Origin: Betaproteobacteria bacterium
GTDB taxonomy: Bacteria > Pseudomonadota > Gammaproteobacteria > Burkholderiales > SG8-41
NCBI GenBank assembly: GCA_021730905.1
Contig: JAKFYK010000036.1
Location: forward strand, 124,001-188,000
Direction: 5' to 3'
Length of the DNA: 64,000 nt
Numbering within the stretch: position 1 is the first letter of the stretch; the number at the start of each line of letters is the position of its first letter. Below the pieces are notes generated by a model. That model saw only the letters and a list, made by a program, of their open reading frames with translations, did not search any database and was not told the DNA's origin. The position numbers were made by a program, and so were the translations under genes. Below, piece by piece: positions 7,944 through 15,990 of this stretch.

Positions 7944-8393
7944 ATGCGTTACTGGCTGATGAAAAGCGAACCCGATGCCTACAGCATCGACAGGCTTGCG
8001 AAAGACAAAACGGCTCCCTGGACCGGCGTGCGCAACTATCAGGCACGCAACTTCATGCGTGACCAGATGGCCAAGGGCGACAAGGTGCTGTTTTATCATT
8101 CGAGTTGCGAAGAACCTGGCATCGTCGGCATCGCCGAAGTATGCAAACTGGCTTACCCGGATGAAACGCAGTTCGACCGCAAGAGCGATTATTACGACGA
8201 GAAATCCACGCGCGATAACCCGCGCTGGTTGCATGTTGACGTCAAGTTTGTAAAAAAAACCCGCCTCATCGGCCTCGCCGAACTGCGCGGAAACAAGGCG
8301 CTCGCCAACATGCGCGTGCTTGCGCGCGGTAACCGGCTGTCGATCACACCGGTCGATCCGGCCGAGTGGGAAATCATCAATAAACTGCTGTAG
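7944..8393 (+). CDS. EVE (PUA-like) domain protein
   Basis: 149 residues covering a complete EVE domain: the opening MRYWLMKSEPDAYSIDRL, the WTGVRNYQARNFMR segment, DKVLFYHSS and the closing PVDPAEWEIINKLL are all family hallmarks. EVE domains are PUA-like and bind modified bases or RNA; related human THYN1 binds modified cytosines. The start at 7944 has a strong GGAGG at 7934-7938. It is a stand-alone domain, not fused to a nuclease, and its neighbour 6S RNA is typical of betaproteobacterial genomes. The ligand is not known. Confidence 0.9.
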   Translation: MRYWLMKSEPDAYSIDRLAKDKTAPWTGVRNYQARNFMRDQMAKGDKVLFYHSSCEEPGIVGIAEVCKLAYPDETQFDRKSDYYDEKSTRDNPRWLHVDVKFVKKTRLIGLAELRGNKALANMRVLARGNRLSITPVDPAEWEIINKLL

Positions 8394-8407
8394 TTCGAGG
8401 AGAAAAC

Positions 8408-9412
8408 ATGGCGCCGCCGATTCAGACCATTGACACCCACGCGCATTATTTTCCGCAATCCTACATCGACCTTATCGCCCAGTACGGCAAGCGCTGTGGC
8501 ACCACGGTAACGGTGGACGACAAAGGAGTTACTTTCATTCAGGTTGGCCTGCTGCTGCGCACCGGCCCGATCACGCGCACCTTCATCGATCTCGATGCGC
8601 GACTGAAAATCATGGACAGCCAAGGCGTGGGCATGCACGCGCTGTCGCTGACGCAACCGATGGTGTACTGGGCCGACGATGATCTTGGAGCGCAATTATG
8701 TGTGGCTTTCAACGACGCTATCAGCGCAGCGCACCAGGCACACCCGGATCGCCTGATCGGCTTCGCCTGCCTGCCGATGCAAAATCCCACGCTCGCGGTG
8801 CAGGAACTTGATCGTGCGGCCAAACTGCCCGGCATCAAAGGGGTTTACTTCGCCACCGCCGTGCGCGACCGCGAACTCTCCGACCGCAGCTTTTTCCCGG
8901 TGTACGAGCGCTGCGAGGCACTCGGGTTACCGATCTTTTTGCACCCGATGATGATCAACAATGAACGGTTGAAACAGTTTTACCTGATTAACCTGTGCGG
9001 CAATCCGTTCGACACTGCCATTGCCGCGTCACACCTGATTTACGGCGGTGTGCTTGATGCTTTTCCCAAACTTGAAATCAGCCTGCCACATGCGGGCGGT
9101 GTGCTGCCGATACTGCGCGGCCGGCTCGACCGCGGCTTTCACATACGCGCGGAATGCAAAACCATCAGCAAGCCGCCCAGCAGCTACCTGAAACGCTTCA
9201 CCTACGACACCATCACCTATGACGAGGCGCTCCTCGAAGACCTGATCAAACTCGTCGGCGCGGACCGCATCCTCGTAGGCAGCGACTACTGCTTCGACAT
9301 CGCCTACGATGAGCCAGTGAGATTTCTCGACGGTGTTAAATCGCTGACTGGAGAACAGAAACAACAAATTGTGTGGGGCAATGCAGCGAAGTTGTTGCAC
9401 CTGACCGCTTAA
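8408..9412 (+). CDS. ACMSD-like amidohydrolase family protein
   Basis: 334 residues, a metal-dependent TIM-barrel hydrolase or decarboxylase of the amidohydrolase-2 group. Visible metal ligands are DTHAHYF at the N-terminus (HxH), FLHPMM near residue 180, SLPHAGG near 225 and GSDYCFD near 295. Relatives include aminocarboxymuconate-semialdehyde decarboxylase and gamma-resorcylate decarboxylase, so a decarboxylation of an aromatic or muconate-type acid is likely. A GAGGAG ribosome-binding site lies just upstream, and it starts 14 bases after the EVE stop, so the two may be cotranscribed although their functions look unrelated. Confidence 0.85.
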   Translation: MAPPIQTIDTHAHYFPQSYIDLIAQYGKRCGTTVTVDDKGVTFIQVGLLLRTGPITRTFIDLDARLKIMDSQGVGMHALSLTQPMVYWADDDLGAQLCVAFNDAISAAHQAHPDRLIGFACLPMQNPTLAVQELDRAAKLPGIKGVYFATAVRDRELSDRSFFPVYERCEALGLPIFLHPMMINNERLKQFYLINLCGNPFDTAIAASHLIYGGVLDAFPKLEISLPHAGGVLPILRGRLDRGFHIRAECKTISKPPSSYLKRFTYDTITYDEALLEDLIKLVGADRILVGSDYCFDIAYDEPVRFLDGVKSLTGEQKQQIVWGNAAKLLHLTA

Positions 9413-9451
9413 TCTTTCTGTGGTGTACTCCGCGGACGGACGTCTTCTCAT

Positions 9452-10876
9452 TCAGAACGACTTCCAACCCTCTTCGCGATTTGTGTCATGCGCCCGGCCG
9501 CGACGGCCGGGCCCCGGCAGACTGGCCGCCGCCCGCGGCTTTTCCAGCGCGCTTGCCACCAGCGTTCGGGATGATGCTTTGGTGTCCGGTGCTTTCTCCG
9601 CCCCCTGACGGCGTCCCGCCTCAAACGTAGGCTGCAAGACGAGTTCGCCCAGATTGAAAGCGCCCACCGCCTGCATCATCGCGCGCACCTCATCTGTCAT
9701 CGCCTCTGCGGTGGCGGAAATCTCTTCCACCAGCGCCGCGTTCTGCTGTGTCGATTGCTCCATATGCGTGATGGCCGTGTTGACCTGATCGATGCCGCCC
9801 GCCTGCTCGCGGGATGCGTCGGTAATCTGCGAAATCACTGCGGTGACGCGCTGCACGGCTTCCACCACTTCCTTCATCGTTGCCCCGGCCTGCTGCACCA
9901 ACTGGCTGCCCGAGCTGACGCGATGCACCGAGTCGCCTATGAGCACCTTGATTTCCTTGGCGGCTTCAGCGCTGCGTTGCGCGAGGCTACGCACTTCGGA
10001 GGCCACCACCGCAAAGCCGCGCCCCTGTTCGCCCGCGCGAGCAGCTTCAACGGCAGCATTCAGCGCCAGAATGTTGGTCTGAAACGCAATGCCGTCAATG
10101 ACACCGATGATGTCGGAAATCTTTTTCGACGATTCCGAAATGCCGTTCATGGTATCGACGACATCGGCGACGACGCGGCCGCCTTTGGAGGCCACCTCGG
10201 ATGCGCCGGTGGCAAGGCCCTTGGCATGCTGCGCGTTTTCGGCGTTTTGCTTGACCGATGAAGTGAACTCCTCCATCGACGCGGCGGTTTGTTCGAGCGT
10301 CGAGGCCTGTTGCTCGGTGCGCGAGGACAGTTCCGCGTTGCCGCGCGCGATTTCATTGGTGCCATTCTGCACCGCCTCCGCCCTGTCGCGCACGGCCTGA
10401 ATGAGTTCGCGCAGCCGGTAAATCGTGTTCTGCAGCGAATTGAGCAGCAAGCCCAGTTCGCCGCCATGATGATTGACGTCAATTTTCTGCGCGAGGTTGC
10501 CTTGAGCGATGCCATCGGACACGGCTGCCGCGCGGCTGATCGGCCGCGTGATCATCTGCGACACGCGCCGCGAAAAGAATATCGCTACCACCGCAGCCAG
10601 CACTCCAATAATGAGGATGGCAGCACGCAGGAAGTCGTAGAGCTGGGCGCTGTCGGCGGCGTCCGCAACCTTGGCCACTGACACGCTGGTGCCGGCGGAG
10701 GCTGCCGGCTTTACGCTGGCACGGATGTGCTGGCCCAGGCGTTCATTGATTTGATGTAATTCACTGAATCCGTAGAGCGCCACGCCGGTAAGGGCCACCA
10801 TCAGCGCCAGCACCAGGCCAAAGCCTGTCGCCAGCCGCTGCCCGACCCGCATGCGGCGAAGCATCTTGATGATCAC
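9452..10876 (-). CDS. Methyl-accepting chemotaxis protein with reduced periplasmic domain
   Basis: 474 residues. TM1 lies at about 13-34 and TM2 at about 83-104 ([19 protein letters not shown]), leaving only about 48 periplasmic residues instead of the usual 150. A HAMP domain and the cytoplasmic signalling helices follow, with the hairpin tip [31 protein letters not shown]. The protein ends in GWKSF, which fits the xWxxF tether for CheR/CheB seen in high-abundance receptors. A proline/arginine-rich linker precedes it. The GTG start at 10876 follows a G-run; an ATG at 10864 is an alternative. With so small a sensor region it may respond to membrane state, pH or a partner such as a solute-binding protein. 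Confidence 0.9.
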   Translation of the reverse strand: MIIKMLRRMRVGQRLATGFGLVLALMVALTGVALYGFSELHQINERLGQHIRASVKPAASAGTSVSVAKVADAADSAQLYDFLRAAILIIGVLAAVVAIFFSRRVSQMITRPISRAAAVSDGIAQGNLAQKIDVNHHGGELGLLLNSLQNTIYRLRELIQAVRDRAEAVQNGTNEIARGNAELSSRTEQQASTLEQTAASMEEFTSSVKQNAENAQHAKGLATGASEVASKGGRVVADVVDTMNGISESSKKISDIIGVIDGIAFQTNILALNAAVEAARAGEQGRGFAVVASEVRSLAQRSAEAAKEIKVLIGDSVHRVSSGSQLVQQAGATMKEVVEAVQRVTAVISQITDASREQAGGIDQVNTAITHMEQSTQQNAALVEEISATAEAMTDEVRAMMQAVGAFNLGELVLQPTFEAGRRQGAEKAPDTKASSRTLVASALEKPRAAASLPGPGRRGRAHDTNREEGWKSF

Positions 10877-10954
10877 GTGATTCGCCCCCCCTCCCTGTGC
10901 AAACCCGTAGTCAAGACACTATGGCAGGCGTTGTGCCGATGGTCAACACAATGA

Positions 10955-11911
10955 TCACTCTGCCTTCGCGCCGGAAGCCTTCACCACCGCCGCCCAGCGC
11001 GGAATTTCACGCGGCATGAAACGCGCGAGTTCGTCCGGCGTGCTGGCCACCACATCGACGCCCTGCTCGGCGAGGCGGCGCGTGATCTCGGGTGTCTTCA
11101 GTGCCGCGGCAAATGATTCGTACAGCTTGTGAGTGACGTCGCGCGGCATGCCTGCCGGACCGAGCAGCGCATACCAGCCGGAGGACTCAAAGCCTTTCAA
11201 CGTTTCGGCGACGGTCGGCGTTTCAGGCAGTGCTTGTGCGCGTTTCGCGCCGCACACCGCGATCGCGCGCAAGCGTCCCGACTGTATGAACGGCAGCGCC
11301 GCCAGCAGCGTGTTCACCTGAAACTGCACATGCCCCGCGATGGTATCGTTCAGCGCGAGGCCCGCGCCTTTGTAGGGAATGTTAAGCACGTCGATGTTGG
11401 CCATCGATTTCAACATTTCGACGGCGAGAAACTGCGAGGTGCCGCCCGAAGTGCCCGCGGTCAATTGCCCCGGCTTCGCTTTGGCCAGCGCGATAAGCTC
11501 TTTCACGTTTTTGACCGGCAGCGAGGGATGCACCACCATCACCGTGTGCGTGGTTCCAAGCTGGCTGATGAAGGTGAAATCCTTGACCGGATCAAAATTC
11601 AGCTTCTTGAACAGGCTGGGATTCACCGCGTGCGGCGTGGTCGCAACCAGCACGGTGTAGCCATCGGGCGCTGAGCGCGCGACGATTTCGGTGCCGAGAT
11701 TCGTCGATGCGCCGGCGCGATTGTCGATGATGATCGTTTGCTTGAGCAACTCGGTGAGCTTCGGACTGATCAGCCGCGACAGAATATCGGTGCCGCCGCC
11801 GGGCGCCGCGGGCACGATGATGCGTATCGGCTTGCCTGGAAAATTTTGCGCGGTTGCATGTGTGGCGAACAGCGATATGGCGGCAAAAGCAAAAGAGCAG
11901 GTCTTGTACAT
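10955..11911 (-). CDS. Bug-family (TctC-like) tripartite tricarboxylate transporter substrate-binding protein
   Basis: 318 residues. A short signal peptide (MYKTCSFAFAAISLF, ending ATAQ) is followed by the family signature NFPGKPIRIIVPAAPGGGTDILSRL, then IIIDNRAGASTNLGTEIVARSAPDGYT. Bug proteins are two-lobed periplasmic binders of carboxylates such as citrate, nicotinate or glutamate. It lies 71 bases downstream of an enoyl-CoA hydratase gene on the same strand, suggesting uptake of a compound degraded through CoA esters. No TctA or TctB membrane genes are nearby. Its ligand is unknown. Confidence 0.92.
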   Translation of the reverse strand: MYKTCSFAFAAISLFATHATAQNFPGKPIRIIVPAAPGGGTDILSRLISPKLTELLKQTIIIDNRAGASTNLGTEIVARSAPDGYTVLVATTPHAVNPSLFKKLNFDPVKDFTFISQLGTTHTVMVVHPSLPVKNVKELIALAKAKPGQLTAGTSGGTSQFLAVEMLKSMANIDVLNIPYKGAGLALNDTIAGHVQFQVNTLLAALPFIQSGRLRAIAVCGAKRAQALPETPTVAETLKGFESSGWYALLGPAGMPRDVTHKLYESFAAALKTPEITRRLAEQGVDVVASTPDELARFMPREIPRWAAVVKASGAKAE

Positions 11912-11982
11912 ATTCCGGACGTCGCGTTATGTTAGTCCCGCTGAACTCTAACGCACGGGGGCCTTATTCGCAAAAATCGGGG

Positions 11983-12753
11983 CTAACGTCCCTTGAACAC
12001 CGGTTTGCGTTTTTCAGCAAACGCGCGCTGCGCTTCTTTCGCATCCTCGGTATGTGACAACTGCACGGTGAAGTTCTGTTCAAAACGATAACCGTCGCGC
12101 TGCGGCATGTTCTCGCACACGTTGTAGGCCTGCTTGGCAAGCCGCATCGCCAGCGGGCTCTTGGAAGCGATATTGCGCGCCATCTTCATGGCTTCCTCCA
12201 TCAGGGCCTCGCGCGGCACGCAGCATTCGATCACGCCGAGCCGGAACATTTCCTGCGCCGGGATGCGGTCGCCGGTGAAGACGATGCGCCGACCGCGCGA
12301 CTTTCCGACAAGATGTGACAGCATGGCTGCTCCCCCCGCGAGACCGACATCGATCTCTGGCATGCCAAATACCGCATTGTCGGACGCCATCATGATGTCG
12401 CAGGCCGCCATCAGTCCCAATCCCGCGCCCAGCGCTGCGCCATTTACGGCAGCGATCACCGGTATCGCGCATTCGCGTATGCAATTCGCGTATTCGCGCG
12501 CGACGCGATTGTGCCGCGCGTAGTCGCCGGGTTCCTTGATGATGGTTGCGCGTTCCTTGATGTCCGCGCCCGCGCAGAACACCTTGCCCGCGCCCGTGAG
12601 GATGGCCACGCGCACGTCATCGCGATCATTGAAGGAATCGAAAACCTCCATGATTTCCGTGCGGAACTGCGAATTCTGTGCATTGACCGGCGGGCGGTCC
12701 ATCACTACGGTGGCGATATAGTCGCTGACGTCGACCTTGATGTACTGTGGCAT
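11983..12753 (-). CDS. Enoyl-CoA hydratase/isomerase family protein
   Basis: 256 residues of the crotonase fold. The oxyanion-hole segments are visible: CAGADIKE near residue 63 and NGAALGAGLGLMAACD near 110. The Glu of the PEI motif is present (FGMPEIDVGLAGG), but the other catalytic Glu of classical hydratases, normally in GGGxE, is absent (GAGLG). It may therefore catalyse isomerisation, C-C cleavage or another crotonase reaction. The gene is upstream of, and codirectional with, a Bug protein and divergent from a second one at 12875. Confidence 0.88.
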   Translation of the reverse strand: MPQYIKVDVSDYIATVVMDRPPVNAQNSQFRTEIMEVFDSFNDRDDVRVAILTGAGKVFCAGADIKERATIIKEPGDYARHNRVAREYANCIRECAIPVIAAVNGAALGAGLGLMAACDIMMASDNAVFGMPEIDVGLAGGAAMLSHLVGKSRGRRIVFTGDRIPAQEMFRLGVIECCVPREALMEEAMKMARNIASKSPLAMRLAKQAYNVCENMPQRDGYRFEQNFTVQLSHTEDAKEAQRAFAEKRKPVFKGR

Positions 12754-12874
12754 GTGTGTTCCTGATTCCAGGACGAAAAGGAGAGATGCATTATGCCGGA
12801 CTGTACGTCGGTGTTGCTATGCAGATGCGGCTTTTGGTCTATATTGGCCACTTGCTCAATCGACAGGTGAGGTT

Positions 12875-13846
12875 ATGACTCTGATCCAAAACGTGGTTGC
12901 GGCTGCATTGTTCTTGTCAGCTTCGCTGCTTGCATTTGCGCAAAACTTCCCCAACCGGCCGGTCAGACTCATCATGCCCTTCCCTGCCGGCACCAGCGTC
13001 AATGATGTGCTGGGCCGCGCGCTGGCGCAGCGCCTGTCGGAACCGCTGGGTCAGCAAGTGATATTCGACAACCGCTCCGGCGCAGCCGGCACCATCGGCT
13101 CCGAAATGGTGGCGAAGTCGCCGCCCGACGGCTATACCCTGCTGCTGGCAGTGACCGGTCCGATGACCATCGCGCCGTTCGTCTATCCCAAGCTGGGCTA
13201 TGACACCCAGCGTGACTTCACGCCAGTGGCCATGGTGGCGCTCGCGCCCTATATCATCGTCGTGCATCCTTCCGTGCCCGCGAAAAATTTGAAAGAGCTG
13301 ATCGCACTGGCGAAGGCCCACCCCGGCAAGCTGCTGTTCGCGTCGGCCGGCACCGGCAGCACGCCGCATCTGTGCACCGAGCTGATGATGAGCATGGCCG
13401 GCATCAGCATGCAGCACATCCCCTACAAGGGTGGCGCGCCGGCGATGATCGATACCATCGCCGGGCAAGCTCAGGTGCTTTGCACCAGCGTGACCAACGC
13501 AGCGCCGTTCATCAAGCAGGGCAAGATACGCGGCATCGGCGTAACGCCGATGAAGCGTTCCGCCGTGCTGCCCGACCTACCCACGCTCGACGAGCAGGGC
13601 TTGAAGGGCTTCGACGTCTCACAATGGATGGGCGTACTCGCGCCCGCCAAAACGCCGCAACCCATCGTGCAGCGGCTGCATCAGGACATCGCGAAGGTAG
13701 TGAATAACCCGGAGTACACGAAATTCCTTTACCAGCAGGGCGGTGAGCCGGCGCTGTTGGGGCCCGAAGAATTCGGTGCGCTGATACGCACCGAACTTGC
13801 GCGCTGGGGCAAGCTGGTGAAGGCGATTAAAGTTACGGCGGAGTAA
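12875..13846 (+). CDS. Bug-family substrate-binding protein
   Basis: 323 residues. The start at 12875 gives a clean signal peptide (MTLIQNVVAAALFLSASLL, ending AFAQ) and is preceded by GTGAGG. The mature protein begins NFPNRPVRLIMPFPAGTSVNDVLGR and continues IFDNRSGAAGTIGSEMVAKSPPDGYT, both standard. It is transcribed divergently from the enoyl-CoA hydratase with 121 bases between the starts. It converges on an MmgE/PrpD gene with a 27-base gap. The periplasmic ligand is probably a small carboxylate; nothing in the sequence identifies it. Confidence 0.92.
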   Translation: MTLIQNVVAAALFLSASLLAFAQNFPNRPVRLIMPFPAGTSVNDVLGRALAQRLSEPLGQQVIFDNRSGAAGTIGSEMVAKSPPDGYTLLLAVTGPMTIAPFVYPKLGYDTQRDFTPVAMVALAPYIIVVHPSVPAKNLKELIALAKAHPGKLLFASAGTGSTPHLCTELMMSMAGISMQHIPYKGGAPAMIDTIAGQAQVLCTSVTNAAPFIKQGKIRGIGVTPMKRSAVLPDLPTLDEQGLKGFDVSQWMGVLAPAKTPQPIVQRLHQDIAKVVNNPEYTKFLYQQGGEPALLGPEEFGALIRTELARWGKLVKAIKVTAE

Positions 13847-13873
13847 TCTATCCGCACGCCGCCGCGCGCAACG

Positions 13874-15232
13874 TCAGGCCGTGGCGCGTGCGGGACTGCT
13901 GTGGAAATCAAATTCGGCGGTCGGCGCTTTGTCCAGCGTCCACAGTTGTTCCAGCAGACGCTTCGATCCCGCATCGCCCAGCACTGGCCCGGCCAGTTCC
14001 ATGAACTTGGCGTTCAGTTCCTCATCGGTCAGCGGAAGTTCCGGATCGCCTTTGCGATAAGGCTGAAAATGCGCGAGCTTGCGGCCATCGACGGTTTCGA
14101 TTTCCACCTGCGCTGCGCGCTGGCCCGGATAACCTTTTGAAAATACCGGATCGGCGATGCACACCACTTTTTTCATCATCTCGCGCACTTCCGTTTCCTG
14201 CATGCGCTCGGTGGTGAATGCGTTGAGACGCACGCTGCCGTAAATCGCCGCATGCGCCACCGTGTATTGCAGGCTGAATTTCGCCTGGTACTCGCCTTCG
14301 GGCGTGGCGTTGTCGATGATGTCGAGGCCGGCCTTGTAGGTGGCGAGGGTGATTTTCTGGATGTCTTTCGGTTTCAGTTGGTGTTGCATCACCAGGTGCA
14401 GCACGCCGTCGATCGACGGAAAGGTGTGGCCGCAGCAGCCGTGCGCTTTGAACGTCATGTGATTGATGTGGTAATCCGTGCCCAGTCCCTTTGTGACTTT
14501 CGACCAGTCGGGATTGACGCTCATCGCAGCGCCGAAACCTTCTTTGCCTTCGATGATATCGAGCGCGCCGGTGACGCCTTTGGATGCCGCCAGCGCCGCC
14601 AGCACACCGGCATCAGCAGCGTGACCGCCGTGCAGCGGTTTGCTCATCGCCTGCGACAAAAACGCCTGCTTCAATCCGGCGGCGAAGGTGCCCACCGTCG
14701 CCACCGCGTGCATGAATTGCTCGTGATTCAGGTTCATCGCCGTCGCCGCCGCGGCTGCCGCGCCGAACGCACCAACCGTGCCGGTGGTATGCCAGTAGCG
14801 ATAGTGCGAAGGCATCACCGCTTCGCCGATGCGCGTGGAGGTTTCGTAGCCCACGATCACCGCGCGCAGAAAACGCTCGCCGCTGGCGCCGCTGGCCTGC
14901 GCCGCAGCCAGCGCCGCTGAAATCGTCGGACTGCCGGGGTGATAACCGGCGTCGCGGTAAATGTCGTCGAACTCGACCGTGTGCGACGCCGCGCCGTTGA
15001 TCAGCGCCGCCGTGCGCGTAGTAACGCGCCGTCCGCGCGCCAGCCGCGCGCGTCCGCGATCGAGGTCTTCGGCGAACGCCTGCTCCAGCAGCGTCGCCGG
15101 CGGGCACAGACTGCCCGGCAGCAGCGCCGCATACCAGTCGATCACCGCGCGCTTGGCGTGATGGATCACTTCGGTGGGCAGCTTGGATGTCTGTTCCTTG
15201 ATCGCGTAATCGGCGAGTTGTTGCATCAGCAT
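13874..15232 (-). CDS. MmgE/PrpD family protein
   Basis: 452 residues spanning the all-alpha MmgE/PrpD domain and its smaller C-terminal domain. Recognisable segments include IDWYAALLPGS, GAASHTVEFDDIYRDAGYHPGSPTI, and HYRYWHTTGTVGAFGAAAAAA. Characterised members are 2-methylcitrate dehydratase and cis-aconitate decarboxylase; close relatives often sit beside Bug proteins in Burkholderiales and act on unknown hydroxy- or unsaturated diacids. The ATG at 15232 has AAGGAC upstream. Synteny with an acyl-CoA synthetase and dehydrogenase supports a catabolic role. Confidence 0.88.
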   Translation of the reverse strand: MLMQQLADYAIKEQTSKLPTEVIHHAKRAVIDWYAALLPGSLCPPATLLEQAFAEDLDRGRARLARGRRVTTRTAALINGAASHTVEFDDIYRDAGYHPGSPTISAALAAAQASGASGERFLRAVIVGYETSTRIGEAVMPSHYRYWHTTGTVGAFGAAAAAATAMNLNHEQFMHAVATVGTFAAGLKQAFLSQAMSKPLHGGHAADAGVLAALAASKGVTGALDIIEGKEGFGAAMSVNPDWSKVTKGLGTDYHINHMTFKAHGCCGHTFPSIDGVLHLVMQHQLKPKDIQKITLATYKAGLDIIDNATPEGEYQAKFSLQYTVAHAAIYGSVRLNAFTTERMQETEVREMMKKVVCIADPVFSKGYPGQRAAQVEIETVDGRKLAHFQPYRKGDPELPLTDEELNAKFMELAGPVLGDAGSKRLLEQLWTLDKAPTAEFDFHSSPARATA

Positions 15233-15241
15233 GGCGGCGTC

Positions 15242-15276
15242 CTTACTTAAATAATATAAAAAAACAGATGGTTACC
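15242..15276 (+). repeat. AT-rich dispersed element, copy i
   Basis: A run rich in A/T just upstream of the MmgE/PrpD start (minus strand). The segment ATATAAAAAAACAGATGGTTACC aligns loosely to the family core and most closely to the copy at 41051 (ACAAATGGTTATT). Confidence 0.4.
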
Positions 15277-15321
15277 AATAGCGATCAATCATGCCTCGAA
15301 TTCCCGCGCGCGAACCGCCGG

Positions 15322-15942
15322 TTAGTCCAGCATTTCCTTGCCGAGCATTTTGCAATCGGCGACTGGCTTGCCTGCGCTATCCCAGCACAATAAAGCACCG
15401 GCTTTGTGCATGGTTTTGTCGATTTCCTTGTCTTCTGCCAGTTGGCATTTAAGCATCTGGCCGTTTTCGTGGAAATAGTTGAAGAACCCTTTACAGCGCA
15501 TACCTTTTACCTCTACGGGTTTCGCCACCTCAAGCCGCCGCAGCGCGCCACCCTTGTAGAAGGAAATCCACGAGCCCGCGGGGATATCCTTGACGCCGCC
15601 GACGGATGCGGGCGCGGTCGTCTTGCAGCGCCGTAGCGTGCCTTCCGGTGTCAAGGAAAAGCTGTCCTTGCAACTGATGCCGTTCATCACCACCGGCGTG
15701 ACGAGGTAACAGCCCTTCAGTTTGCCGTCGGGATAAAACTCCGCCATTTTGGCTTTTGCGCAGGTATAGTTCCCAAACTTTGCGTCATCAGCCAGCAGGC
15801 AAGAAGTGAGATTGCCTTTGGCTCCGGTACGCTTATTATTGTCGTTTTTGCAGGGCACGTCGGCGGATTGCACAGCCGACGACGAAAAACAGACCATCAA
15901 AAAAACCCAGATGGAACAGGTGTGGCGAAACAGGTGGCGCAT
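15322..15942 (-). CDS. Secreted Cys-rich protein with MORN/YwqK-like repeats, function unknown
   Basis: 206 residues with a signal peptide (HTCSIWVFLMVCFSSSAVQSA). The mature part has repeated short beta-hairpin units of the YwqK/MORN style, such as EFYPDGKLKGCYL, SLTPEGTLRRC, SFYKGGALRRLEV and YFHENGQMLKCQL. It carries about nine cysteines, often one per repeat, which suggests disulfide bonds in the periplasm. I do not recognise a named family. It sits between acyl-CoA metabolism genes on the same strand, but nothing shows a shared role. It is probably a small exported repeat protein. Confidence 0.7.
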   Translation of the reverse strand: MRHLFRHTCSIWVFLMVCFSSSAVQSADVPCKNDNNKRTGAKGNLTSCLLADDAKFGNYTCAKAKMAEFYPDGKLKGCYLVTPVVMNGISCKDSFSLTPEGTLRRCKTTAPASVGGVKDIPAGSWISFYKGGALRRLEVAKPVEVKGMRCKGFFNYFHENGQMLKCQLAEDKEIDKTMHKAGALLCWDSAGKPVADCKMLGKEMLD

Positions 15943-15990
15943 GATATTTAATTCCTTCCCATGATTGGTTAAAGCAAAAAAATGTTTCAG

